A stretch of DNA of 64,000 nt from Tremella fuciformis. Lineage: Eukaryota > Basidiomycota > Tremellomycetes > Tremellales > Tremellaceae. The translations under genes were made by a program, and so were the position numbers. The notes beneath the pieces are model-generated. The model did no database searches. It saw nothing but the letters and a program-made list of their open reading frames with translations, and was not told where the DNA came from. Positions 23,263 through 31,278 of the stretch are shown piece after piece; within the stretch, counting starts at the first letter, position 1, and each line of letters opens with the position of its first letter. The DNA lies in assembly GCA_032768795.1 (NCBI GenBank), contig CP136491.1, positions 868,001 to 932,000 on the forward strand, given 5' to 3'.

Positions 23263-24261
23263 ATGTCCTCCTCAACCGGGTCCATCAATGATATTACGAA
23301 CACACTTACGAGTACCCATCTAAGAGGAAGACTCGCTTGCGAGTTTCTAGGTATGCCTTGGCCCCATCTGACTGGATACACTTGACGATTGACGAGTAGG
23401 CTATGAGTTGCGCGACTCCGCTGGCCAGAACCTTCCCGTGCCTTGTGTTGTAGTTCGTGCATAAAGAGAAGTTTCTACCAAAGTTTCGAGTCTACCGGCT
23501 ACCAGAGTCGACCTTAATTGAGCCTCCCAACACCTTGTACGGCAACCGTCGAGACGTGGCGGGCAATGATCGCGATCAAGCGCTACACTGATTACTACCT
23601 CCTAAGGCATAGGTTGTCAGAGAATTACCAGCATTCGGAGATCATCCAGAAGGGTTTCGATGATTCGATCAAGGTCGTGAGCTACTTGGCTTTCGGACAG
23701 CATGCAAGCTGGAAGCCCAATGACGACACGTCGCTCTCCGAGTTACGCAGAGGTTCCAGTGCTAGTGAAAAGAACTTCGAGCGTATGGTGAATAGGAACA
23801 CGCAAGCAAGAAACATTGGCGGCAAATGTGAGTTTTGGGACACTTGCCAAGCCTTCTGGGAGATGCTCGAAGACGAGACGAGCCTCGAGCCGTTCATGAT
23901 CAGGGATGATACTGGCGTGATCACTGACACCCCTGTCGATTTCAAAACCATCGGCAACAACGTGATGCACGAACTTGCCCTGCTACAGACGGAGGGCTTA
24001 GACACAGAATGCGTGGAAGCTATCCGAGCAACATTGCTCAAGACTTTACTGAGAGACGCAGCCGCCTTCCACAAAGGTAAGCGTGGTCCGTGCGCAAAGT
24101 CAATTGCTCATTGTGTAGCTACAGGCTCTGGCAGGGCGGAACATGAGCTTCAAGACTTCTGGAAGAATCCTTTCGATACGAGATTCGGCGGTGCTTCCGA
24201 GGAACCGGAAACTCTTCAGGATGTCAGTGCTGCGCATGCCGCCGATGCGACGGCTTTGTAG
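23263..24261 (+). CDS. tandem orphan family, copy B (structure uncertain, possibly disrupted)
   Basis: Exon 1 (23263..23350, MSSSTGSINDITNTL...) is followed by a 49-nt phase-1 intron and the family opening GYELRDSAGQNLPVPC. The frame then hits TAA at 23462. Family sequence resumes at about 23523 (LPTPCTATVETWRAMIAIKR) and continues with VVSYLAFGQHASW, FWDTCQAFWEML and, after a phase-1 intron (24077..24118), a last exon with the invariant Trp (HELQDFWKNPF). Either an additional intron of about 100 nt removes the block from about 23450 to 23553, or the copy is broken by a small insertion; NLPVPC and SLPTPC look like a partial duplication. No function is known. Confidence 0.55.
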
Positions 24262-24895
24262 CCATGGCACTGAATATCGACCCTATTGCCTGACTTCCAT
24301 ACAGGTATACCACATCGTTACGATCGTGCGGGCGCGAGCGGGAGGCCTTGTCGCAGACAAGATCCAGAGGAGATGCAGATGCAGAGTCATGTGCGACGAT
24401 GTGCATCTACCAGCGCAATATCGATTTTGATCCAAATCTCGTCGTGGGATTCGAGGCGCTCACCTCGTCATTTGGCTGTGGGAGAGAGGAGAGGACGATT
24501 CCTTTCTCCTCTTGTGCCATAGAGCCTTGCGCATGCGTTGCTACAGCCTAGGGCATTGGCGCACATTAGCATACGGGCGCACTTTTTTTTGAAAGGCTTC
24601 AGTGGCTTGGCGAATCGTCTCGGACTGCCTGAAGCAAACGCATGACCGGAGACATTCGAAAACGACGACCGTTACTGTTTTGCAATTGGTCGACGTCAAC
24701 AAGCGATTGCACACAGATGGTTTGATATTCTGTGAAGTCTGGAATGCTTTCAAAAGGAGGGCGTTGGAGCGCTCGTCTACCTTGCTACTGCTCACTTGGA
24801 GCTGCACCGCCCACCAATCGTACATAAAGCGTATTGAAGGATAAAGAAAGCTTATGCGCTCCACTCGTCCGTGAAGCGCAGAATCGTTCTGAACA
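24262..24895. other. spacer between copies B and C
   Basis: About 630 bp with an 8-bp T run near 24584. No supported exon. Confidence 0.4.
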
Positions 24896-25961
24896 ATGCG
24901 GGATTCTGAGGCTGATTCTGAATCTAGCGACGCCGGATGGGTAGAGGTTCCAAGTCGCTCAACTTGTGTATCTGCACGTCATGACCTGGGGAGAGGTGTG
25001 CTCCTCTGACAATCACACATCTTTCAGCTGAATTGTAGAATTCGGCCTGGTAGACTCCGCTGGTAATCCGATCAGATTTCCCGAATCAACCACACCCGAG
25101 ACGTTTGTTACATATCTTGTCACCAAGCTTTGCGTCGATTCCTATATTTACGACAGGAGGGGCGGTCTTCCCCCTAAGGAATATTGGCCAAAAAAAAGAC
25201 AAATGATAGCTGCCTCCACCGAAATTATCAGTAACCTGTGCTTTGGAGCTCATGCGGAGGCCTTGACAACATTTGAGGATCGAAATCGCTTGAGAGAGTG
25301 GTTGCGGGACGGATACCTTGAAACGACCTACATGATCGCCCATGATGCTGACTCTTGGGAAGCATATCAATCATATAACCACAACGCGATAGCTGTGCTC
25401 ACAATGCTAAGTGAAGGAAGCTGGGTCAGCCAAAGGCTGCGAGCCGGCAAGAAAGAGGCAAGGAGCTGCGCGGCAGATTTTGGGGTACTTGCTGAATTGA
25501 TCAGCAGGGACCCATTGCTGCGAACATATGTGACGCCTCTTTTCAATTTCCCCGACTTTCGTGGGCGCTTTATGCGGCCCATTCTAGCCTCTGGGATCGT
25601 ATCCGATGCTGGTAGGTGATCCATCTGATATCTAGGTACGCTGACCTTCTCAGAGACAGGTCAGTCTGCAGCAGGCGCCGTTGTCGGCTTCTATAAGACT
25701 CTGTGGCACTCCATTGGAAAAAATGAGGACGCAGATCCCGAGAAGGTGGATGTCGACGCGCTGAGCCATGATCCTGTTGTGGCTTATTTATGGGAAGCCG
25801 AGCGAAGCAGTCTTGCGCTCAGCGTCGGTCATGGAGACCTGGCACGGGGGATAGGCTCGTCCGTGGTCGCGACAGAAGCAGGATCTAGTCGAGATCTGAA
25901 GAAGATGGCCATCAAGCGTTTCGATATGTACACGAAATTGGTAGGGATAAAGTTGCCCTGA
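24896..25961 (+). CDS. tandem orphan family, copy C
   Basis: Exons 24896..24995, 25039..25611 and 25660..25961 join to 324 residues with two phase-1 introns (43 and 48 nt). Exon 1 is acidic and Ser-rich and ends in an aromatic element: DSESSDAGWVEVPS. Exon 2 opens EFGLVDSAGNPIRFPEST, the clearest form of the family's [L]xDxxGxPIxFP motif. It continues with EIISNLCFGAHAEAL, the core FG motif, and ends FRGRFMRPILASGIVSDA. Exon 3 has AVVGFYKTLWHSIGKNE with the invariant Trp and a longer C-terminal tail than the siblings. It is soluble, mostly helical by composition, and without a recognisable domain. No function can be given. Confidence 0.75.
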
Positions 25962-26881
25962 GGGTGAGGAATGATCGATAGAAGTAACGTCATCGCTGTA
26001 GACACCAGCGCCAGGATCGCTGCAGATGTACGCTTTGACCACCTGGCCTGATCGAGCTAACTTACGCACGGAACGCGATGAACACAGTGTCAGCCTCTAA
26101 GAGACCTTTCAGCGGCATTTTGGCAGCACTGGTCAGTTCCCTGCGAGTTGTACTCCTCTTGTGCCCGCACACGCATACATAGCGCATCCTATACCATGCT
26201 CACGTCATCCAAACAGGCGGCACATGTCGTCCCGATCGTCGAGCACTATGTGACGACATCGATCTGAAGGATATCGTCAGCAGAAGCCAGTGGCGAGACC
26301 ATTACCTCGAATGAGTATCCATGCCATAGAGGCAGAGCCCTTGGCCGAGCCGCCTCTGCTCCTCTGTGCACAATGGTGCTTACACTCGCTCTAAGTAAAA
26401 GTGCTGGAAGGCATATTTCGCTGCCTGACGTAGCCTCAGCAGTCGGATAGATCCCAACGGCCAGTCGAGAGAGTGAGGTTGGGCGGAAGCCCATTCTTCC
26501 CTGCCGAAGAACTTCGAGCCACAACGCTTTTGTGGTCACTGCATCTCTGAGAACCTCTATCATACGAGCTTCGGAGGCGATCGGACGCCCACTCTGATCG
26601 CACAAGCTGTCGTTGTCTGCTCTCCTTTGTAAACATGCAGACGGCATTGCAAAACATCATTCCTCGGGCAGAGACTGACGATTGCAAACATCACAAAGAT
26701 TTCCGCCTCTCTACTGACCCCTGCAGAAAGGAGGATTCCACTTCGTCGAACAACCTTAATCTGAGCCTTCTGGAGAATCTGGTCCAGCGCCTCGCCGCCA
26801 AACCCTTCGAGCCAAATCGTGTTCTCGCCACTTTCCCATTTCGCCTCACCCAACTCAACCTCAACTCCCACAATTGAGACA
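25962..26881. other. spacer between copies C and D
   Basis: About 920 bp, the longest spacer in the array. I see no seventh copy or recognisable remnant by eye, and no repeat. Confidence 0.4.
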
Positions 26882-27591
26882 ATGTCGAGAGTCTCCCAAA
26901 GCGTAAAGGCTAAGAATGATCGAGAGGAAAGCCCGCAAGGTTGGGAGTTGGTCGATGAACCTGCCCCTCGCCCATCCACGAGCGATGACTCATCCGACGG
27001 TGCGTAGGGCATGCATTTGCGCTGAGTTGCTGAAAATCAGGGCTGGCGGTGAGTCGACCTCACAGTGCATCGTCCAGCCTTCTCGACGTTCGCAAGTTGA
27101 ACACTGAGATTGCATTCACTGCCAGCAAGTTCGTGCTCGACTGTTTCATACGAGATCTTGTACAACAGAGCAGCAGAGCACATATTTCCGGCCATGTGTC
27201 CACAACTCAGACAGCCATGTGGTCCCTGATCACTAAGCATGTCATTTTCCTGGCCTTCGGAAGGACTTGGGAAGACACCAGCACCCAAACCGGCCGTAAC
27301 CAACTCCCAACAACGTTTCGCGAAGGCACAGAGGTCATGAACCGCGCCCTGTGTCCTCCTGAAGACCGCGACACAGGCGACATTCTCTCGCAAATTGGCT
27401 ATGACGATAACCTACGTGCCCTGCAGGAACACCTAAGCAAGGAAAGCTGGGTAAGACCCGTGTTCACTCTCAGCGCGTGCGACAACGAGCGCAAACTCGC
27501 GGCCTCGCTTGTCGATTTTGTCGAGCTCGGTACGAGGCTTGCTCGGGAGCTGGGGGCATTGAAGAGTGGGCCGCCGTTCTTCGATTTGGCG

Positions 27592-27596
27592 GGCTT
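27592..27596. repeat. target-site duplication, left (GGCTT)
   Basis: GGCTT directly abuts the left LTR end TGTTACA and matches GGCTT after the right LTR end, the 5-bp duplication expected for a copia-type integrase. Confidence 0.9.
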
Positions 27597-27656
27597 TGTT
27601 ACACAAAAGTGACCGGCCAGTCGAGTGTCAAGGGCATTGATCGCCGTCTTGTAACA
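27597..27656 (-). repeat. 60-bp LTR, copy 1 (outer, left)
   Basis: Starts TGTTACACAAAAG and ends CTTGTAACA on the plus strand, with 7-bp inverted termini. It appears identical to 27828..27887 and 30848..30907. A 60-bp LTR is far below the usual size for copia elements. Confidence 0.88.
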
Positions 27657-27827
27657 CTCCCCCTCGAGAGATGCCCGTTGATACTCTCGGAACCCGGAAA
27701 GCCACGTGTTCAACACCGTGCGCCTCCCCCTGCAGGTGGCATCCATGCGGGTGTGAGGATCGAACCCGCGCCTGTAACCTGCGCCTTCGTCTGCCACGCC
27801 CAAAGCGGAGACTTGGGACTTTTAATC

Positions 27828-27887
27828 TGTTACACAAAAGTGACCGGCCAGTCGAGTGTCAAGGGCATTGATCGCCGTCTTGTAACA
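27828..27887 (-). repeat. 60-bp LTR, copy 2 (internal)
   Basis: Same 60-bp sequence as the outer LTRs, followed on the plus strand by the CTCCCCCTC purine-tract complement at 27888..27896. Confidence 0.88.
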
Positions 27888-28058
27888 CTCCCCCTCGAGA
27901 GATGCCCGTTGATACTCTCGGAACCCGGAAAGCCACGTGTTCAACACCGTGCGCCTCCCCCTGCAGGTGGCATCCATGCGGGTGTGAGGATCGAACCCGC
28001 GCCTGTAACCTGCGCCTTCGTCTGCCACGCCCAAAGCGGAGACTTGGGACTTTTAATC

Positions 28059-28213
28059 TGTTACACAACGATGAGAGCGATGCATTCATCCATCTCTGCA
28101 GCTCTCCGTATATGAGCTGTCGCTCTGCTCAAGCTATCTACATAAGGTTACTCATTTGGCCGCAAGAGGCAATTCTGACCCTATGAGGCGTTCACGGTGC
28201 TTATTGTTCAACA
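28059..28213 (-). repeat. 155-bp divergent LTR at the 3' end of gag-protease
   Basis: On the coding strand it starts TGTTGAACA directly after GAGGGGGAG and ends GTTGTGTAACA directly before the primer-binding site, so it occupies an LTR position. Only its outer end (TGTTACACAA on the plus strand) matches the 60-bp LTR. It includes a TATA-like string (TCATATACGG, coding strand). It is likely the true 3' LTR of the gag-protease element before it was joined to the miniature units. Confidence 0.7.
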
Positions 28214-29584
28214 CTCCCCCTCGAAGTCGGCGGGCTGCAGCTCGTTGAGCGTCTCTGCGACGGTGTTGAGCGTCTCCGGGACAGCGTCGAGCGCCTCTAG
28301 GCCACCCTGCAGCCTGTCGATCTTCGCACCATGACAATCGAGCCCGGGAACGACTGATGCGGACGTCGCACGGATCACTGCTCCTCTTCTAGGCAGCTCG
28401 GAAGCGATCCTTTCGTTCTCCGTCATTTCTGCACCAATCTCGATGATCTTGGTGTCCTCCGGTAGCTCTGCTCTTCCTTGATGCTCTGCAGCTCCCCCTG
28501 CATGCATGCAGTCTCTGATACCCCGTGCACATGCAGCGAAGCGTTGCTGATGATGCGCAAGCTGATGGGTCGGCTGACCAGCGGCGTTTCGGCGATTCGG
28601 CTCAGACACGTGATGTGGCTCCACGTCGTCCCCGTCTGCAGGACGACTTGTCATCGTCTCTCTCTCGCCGTCGTCTTTCAGCTCGTCATTGGTGGCCGAC
28701 ATACGCATGCAGCCGTCCTCCTGCGCTGCGAAATGACTCTCCTGACGTAGGGCTTCAAGATGGTGCGCGGCAACGGCGGTGGCGGGCGACTTGGTGAGCG
28801 GAACTTCAGTCGGGCTGATCCCCAGCTCTGCAGCCGTGCCGGTGTCGATGGTGTTGACGGTGTCGACGCTTCTCTGGCCCGTATCCGCGGTCTTCCTCTC
28901 ATCACCGGCTCCCCCTGCTCCCCTCTGATCACCAAACGACGCCGCCTTGCCCTCATCATCGTCCTGCGAGTCCTCAAAGCGATCAGCGACGATTTCGGCC
29001 TTGACGTCTCTCGCGGCGGCGGTGTAGCCCAGGGCGGTCGGGCTGGTGGCTGTCTTGAGAGCAACGGTCCACAGGGACCCTCTCTTCCTCATGGTGAGCG
29101 TCTCGTCTTCTCTCTGCAGCGTCCCGCCGCCGTCTCTGATCTCTGCTTCCCAGCCGCGGGCAAGCAGCCTCGACAACGAGCACACGCTGACTCGAGCAGT
29201 CGGCACGAGATACACGTCTTGCAGCGTGAGGCGTCGTCCCGAGAGGACAACGTCAACCTCGCCTACCTCGATGGCCTCGACGGTACCTCCACTAGCGAGC
29301 CCAAAGGCGACGGGCGTCTCGAGCGCTCGCACGCTCTTGAGGATCGAGCGGTGCGGGGTCAAATGATGGGTGGCTCCGCTGTCAATCACCCAGTCCGTCT
29401 CGACGACGCTCTCGGCGGTCTCGACGACATTCTCCATGTCCTCGGCGGCCTCGCTGTTCTCGGCAACGGCCTCACAGGTGGTCTCACTGGCCTCTGCGAC
29501 CTCGACGGTCTCTGCGACCTCGACGATCCTCTCGGCGGCGACGACGGACTTGCTCTCAGCCCATGGGTTGCCGAGCAGGTCGGC
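28208..29584 (-). CDS. copia-type aspartic protease region of the retroelement, integrase missing
   Basis: This frame continues in phase with gag after a single TGA (29587..29585). After an acidic Glu/Val/Ala-rich linker it has WVIDSGATHHLT, the active-site motif of copia protease. LQDVYLVPTARVSVCSLSRL and LTMRKRGSLWTVAL follow, as in the copia protease to pre-integrase region. No HHCC zinc finger, DDE core or reverse-transcriptase motif comes next. Instead about 250 residues of low-complexity polar sequence run to a stop that overlaps the purine tract. It would cleave Gag if expressed, which requires TGA read-through or use of the internal ATG at 29437. Confidence 0.8.
   Translation of the reverse strand, partial: ADLLGNPWAESKSVVAAERIVEVAETVEVAEASETTCEAVAENSEAAEDMENVVETAESVVETDWVIDSGATHHLTPHRSILKSVRALETPVAFGLASGGTVEAIEVGEVDVVLSGRRLTLQDVYLVPTARVSVCSLSRLLARGWEAEIRDGGGTLQREDETLTMRKRGSLWTVALKTATSPTALGYTAAARDVKAEIVADRFEDSQDDDEGKAASFGDQRGAGGAGDERKTADTGQRSVDTVNTIDTGTAAELGISPTEVPLTKSPATAVAAHHLEALRQESHFAAQEDGCMRMSATNDELKDDGERETMTSRPADGDDVEPHHVSEPNRRNAAGQPTHQLAHHQQRFAACARGIRDCMHAGGAAEHQGRAELPEDTKIIEIGAEMTENERIASELPRRGAVIRATSASVVPGLDCHGAKIDRLQGGLEALDAVPETLNTVAETLNELQPADFEGEC
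28214..28222 (-). other. polypurine tract before the 155-bp LTR
   Basis: GAGGGGGAG on the coding strand abuts TGTTGAACA. The same 9-mer abuts the 60-bp LTR at 27665..27657 and 27896..27888. This is the expected plus-strand primer site. Confidence 0.75.
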
Positions 29585-30670
29585 TCACTCATTCGCAGCA
29601 ACAGTCAGACCGATCCACTCCATGCCGGCGGCGAGCAGCCCCGTGCTTGCCTTGGCCGGGATGGTGACGCGCTTCTCCTTGGTAGGTCGTTTGTCCTTAT
29701 CTGCGACCGAGTGCTCATCGTCAGAGCTCTCCTCGCTATCACTGTCATCGTCATCCTCGGTGTCGCTCTGCTCGTCGCGATGACGTCTCTGTCGGTCCCT
29801 GCGGTCCCCATGGGTCTTACGCTGACGTGCAGCCTTGCAGTCCCGTTCCCAATGACCCGTCTCACCGCATCGCCAACATTCGTCATCCTTCTTAGCCTTG
29901 TTGCGACGACGCTCCGCCACCATGACGGCGTCTCCGTGATTCCTCTCTGTCAGGCCGTTCTGGTCAAATCGGCCATATCGTCCGAGCGACGGCCTAGCCC
30001 GTCGTCGAGCGATTTCTGCGGTGTATTTGGAGAGCACGACAGACCAGGTCTGCTCACTCTTGGCGATGGGGGCTAGCTCAGCCCGGACGATGTTGAAGGC
30101 GGGATCTAAGATCGTCGACAGAAACCTCTGCGCGCGCTCGCCATCGCTCAGGACGATCCCGACGCGCTTGCCGTCCGCGATCGCCTTCGAGAACGTCTCT
30201 ACGTGCGCGCTCATGTTGTCCGCCGACGCATCACCTTTGAGATCCATCGTCCACAGCCTGGACTGCACGATGCGCTGGTTCTCGAGCAGATCCACTTCGT
30301 GCATCTTGTCGCAGTATTTCCACATGTCGACGGCGGCGAACAGGTCTTCGATGTCGAGCCGAACAGCCTCTGAAGCTGTGCCCTTCAAAATCGCCTGCGC
30401 CCTGCTCTCTCGGGCTTGCCACCGTTCCCAGTCTCTCTTGTCATCCCAACTGAGCCCGCCAGCCTCTGATCCTGTCGGCATGACAGATCCAGCTCGGACT
30501 CGGCGCTCGGCGGTGACGGCCTGCCCTGGCTCGATATCGAGCCCCAAGGCAGCATTCCAGCAGTCTGACAGCTGCAGGGCGATCTCGACAGCTGCTCGCC
30601 ACGGCGCGTATGACGACGGGTCGTGCGATAGCTTCGGGATCGCGTCAATGTTGATTCTAGCGCTCGACAT
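29585..30670 (-). CDS. Gag of the copia-like element
   Basis: ATG 30670 begins MSSARINIDAIPKLSHDPSS. The body contains YAPWRAAVEIALQLSD and VDLLENQRIVQSRLWTMDL, typical of the UBN2-like Gag of Ty1/copia. Near the end is one CCHC zinc knuckle, CWRCGETGHWERDC, followed by an Arg-rich and then a very acidic tract. The frame ends at TGA 29585 just before the protease frame, which is in the same phase. It would form the virus-like particle of the element. Confidence 0.85.
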   Translation of the reverse strand: MSSARINIDAIPKLSHDPSSYAPWRAAVEIALQLSDCWNAALGLDIEPGQAVTAERRVRAGSVMPTGSEAGGLSWDDKRDWERWQARESRAQAILKGTASEAVRLDIEDLFAAVDMWKYCDKMHEVDLLENQRIVQSRLWTMDLKGDASADNMSAHVETFSKAIADGKRVGIVLSDGERAQRFLSTILDPAFNIVRAELAPIAKSEQTWSVVLSKYTAEIARRRARPSLGRYGRFDQNGLTERNHGDAVMVAERRRNKAKKDDECWRCGETGHWERDCKAARQRKTHGDRRDRQRRHRDEQSDTEDDDDSDSEESSDDEHSVADKDKRPTKEKRVTIPAKASTGLLAAGMEWIGLTVAANE

Positions 30671-30831
30671 CTTGCGATAGAGGGGTATCCAAGACTGTCG
30701 ACGGGGTCTGTGCACACGCGGGGGTGCTGCAACGATTGTCGGTTACAAGAGTGGCGGCTTCCAGAGCGTCCCGGCTGACGGCGACGGCTCGAGCGATCCT
30801 GAAGCGAGCTCTCGGTAGCTCAGAGCTGAGT

Positions 30832-30847
30832 CTTGGGACTTTTAATC
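30832..30847 (-). other. primer-binding site pairing with the tRNA-Lys(UUU) anticodon arm
   Basis: Directly inside the 5' LTR end the coding strand reads GATTAAAAGTCCCAAG. Its complement, CTTGGGACTTTTAATC, has the form of a tRNA-Lys(UUU) anticodon stem and loop (stem GGGA, loop CTTTTAA). The same site recurs at 27812..27827 and 28043..28058. Copia and Ty5 prime from a tRNA half cleaved in this arm, but use initiator tRNA-Met; a lysine tRNA half is inferred here. Confidence 0.65.
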
Positions 30848-30907
30848 TGTTACACAAAAGTGACCGGCCAGTCGAGTGTCAAGGGCATTGATCGCCGTCT
30901 TGTAACA
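30848..30907 (-). repeat. 60-bp LTR, copy 3 (outer, right; 5' LTR of gag)
   Basis: Same sequence as the left outer LTR. The plus-strand end TTGTAACA is followed at once by GGCTT. Confidence 0.88.
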
Positions 30908-30912
30908 GGCTT
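30908..30912. repeat. target-site duplication, right (GGCTT)
   Basis: Second GGCTT copy. Beyond it the copy D frame resumes with GCCAATGTTTTC. Confidence 0.9.
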
Positions 30913-31278
30913 GGCCAATGTTTTCATGGTCCCGATCCTCTCCGCGGCAATTGCATCTGACAAAGGTGGGTCTAGCGTGCTGTGCAAGATCCAGGGCTGA
31001 TTTTCGTAGAGACGAATTATTCCAATACCCAAGATGAGGTCCTGAGTATGTGTGAATCACTGTGGAGCAGTATCCCAAAACCGCCAGGTACAGGCAGTAT
31101 TACCACTTGGAGACAGGCCCTCATCGTGGCTGCTACTCAATACGAAGAGGGGTACCAGTCCGCCCTGTCAGGAATAGTCACGCCGGAGGAGGAAGCACGG
31201 AGGAATGAAGTTGATCCAGCGGCATGGGCGGAGCTCGTTGCAGAATTTGGGAGAAAGTTTCGACCGGACGGCAACTGA

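Larger units (their letters stand above)
27597..28058 (-). repeat. two tandem 231-bp miniature units (TRIM-like)
   Basis: The sequence from 27597 to 27827 repeats at 27828-28058 with no difference I can see. Each unit is a 60-bp LTR, a purine tract (plus-strand CTCCCCCTC, at 27657 and 27888), about 146 bp of internal sequence and a 16-nt primer-binding site. It has no coding capacity. The internal part, read on the minus strand, contains GGGTTCGATCC, like a tRNA B box. The layout matches terminal-repeat retrotransposons in miniature, but is smaller than those commonly described. Confidence 0.8.
27597..30907 (-). mobile_element. composite non-autonomous copia-like LTR retroelement (gag-protease plus two miniature units)
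   Basis: 3,311 bp bounded by identical 60-bp terminal repeats (TGTTACA...TGTAACA) and a GGCTT duplication. Reading along the coding (minus) strand: LTR (30907..30848), primer-binding site, gag, protease, purine tract GAGGGGGAG, a different 155-bp LTR-like repeat (28213..28059). Two tandem copies of [PBS, about 155 bp of non-coding DNA, purine tract, 60-bp LTR] follow, to 27597. Integrase, reverse transcriptase and RNase H are absent, so mobility must have been supplied in trans. Zinc-knuckle Gag and a DSGAT protease place it with Ty1/copia. Identical outer LTRs and an intact target gene frame suggest recent insertion. A tandem layout of this sort could come from template switching during reverse transcription or LTR-LTR recombination. 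Confidence 0.88.
26882..31278 (+). pseudogene. tandem orphan family, copy D, interrupted by an LTR element
   Basis: Exon 1 (26882..26999) carries the acidic/aromatic N-terminus PQGWELVDEP...DDSSDG, like copy C. Exon 2 starts at 27041, contains FVLDCFIRDL and the core VIFLAFGRTWED, and reads to 27596, where LTR sequence begins inside the codons for AGL. Family sequence resumes at 30913 (ANVFMVPILSAAI) to 30965. A phase-1 intron follows, then exon 3 31010..31278 with the invariant Trp (VLSMCESLWSSIP). Without the insert and one GGCTT copy, the exons total 996 nt, an intact 331-codon frame, so the insertion looks recent. As it stands, translation runs into the LTR and stops after a few residues (VTQK). 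Copy D is thus probably null unless the element is lost. Confidence 0.82.

Noticed and set aside
27700..27800. Genuine tRNA gene in the miniature unit (GGGTTCGATCC)
   Set aside because: The T-stem pairs poorly and no full cloverleaf can be drawn; kept only as a low-confidence Pol III-like signal.
27477..28115. Plus-strand frame of 212 codons with an internal perfect peptide repeat
   Set aside because: The repeat only reflects the two 231-bp LTR units (231 is divisible by 3); the frame has no independent support.
28760..30076. Long plus-strand open frame (about 438 codons) over the retroelement
   Set aside because: It is the antisense shadow of gag and protease, which carry clear zinc-knuckle and DSGAT motifs on the minus strand.
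30791..30850. tRNA-like D-arm (GAGC, TCTCGGTA, GCTC) before CTTGGGACTTTTAATC, suggesting a tRNA-Lys gene
   Set aside because: No T-arm or acceptor stem can be formed; the anticodon-arm match is explained by the primer-binding site.
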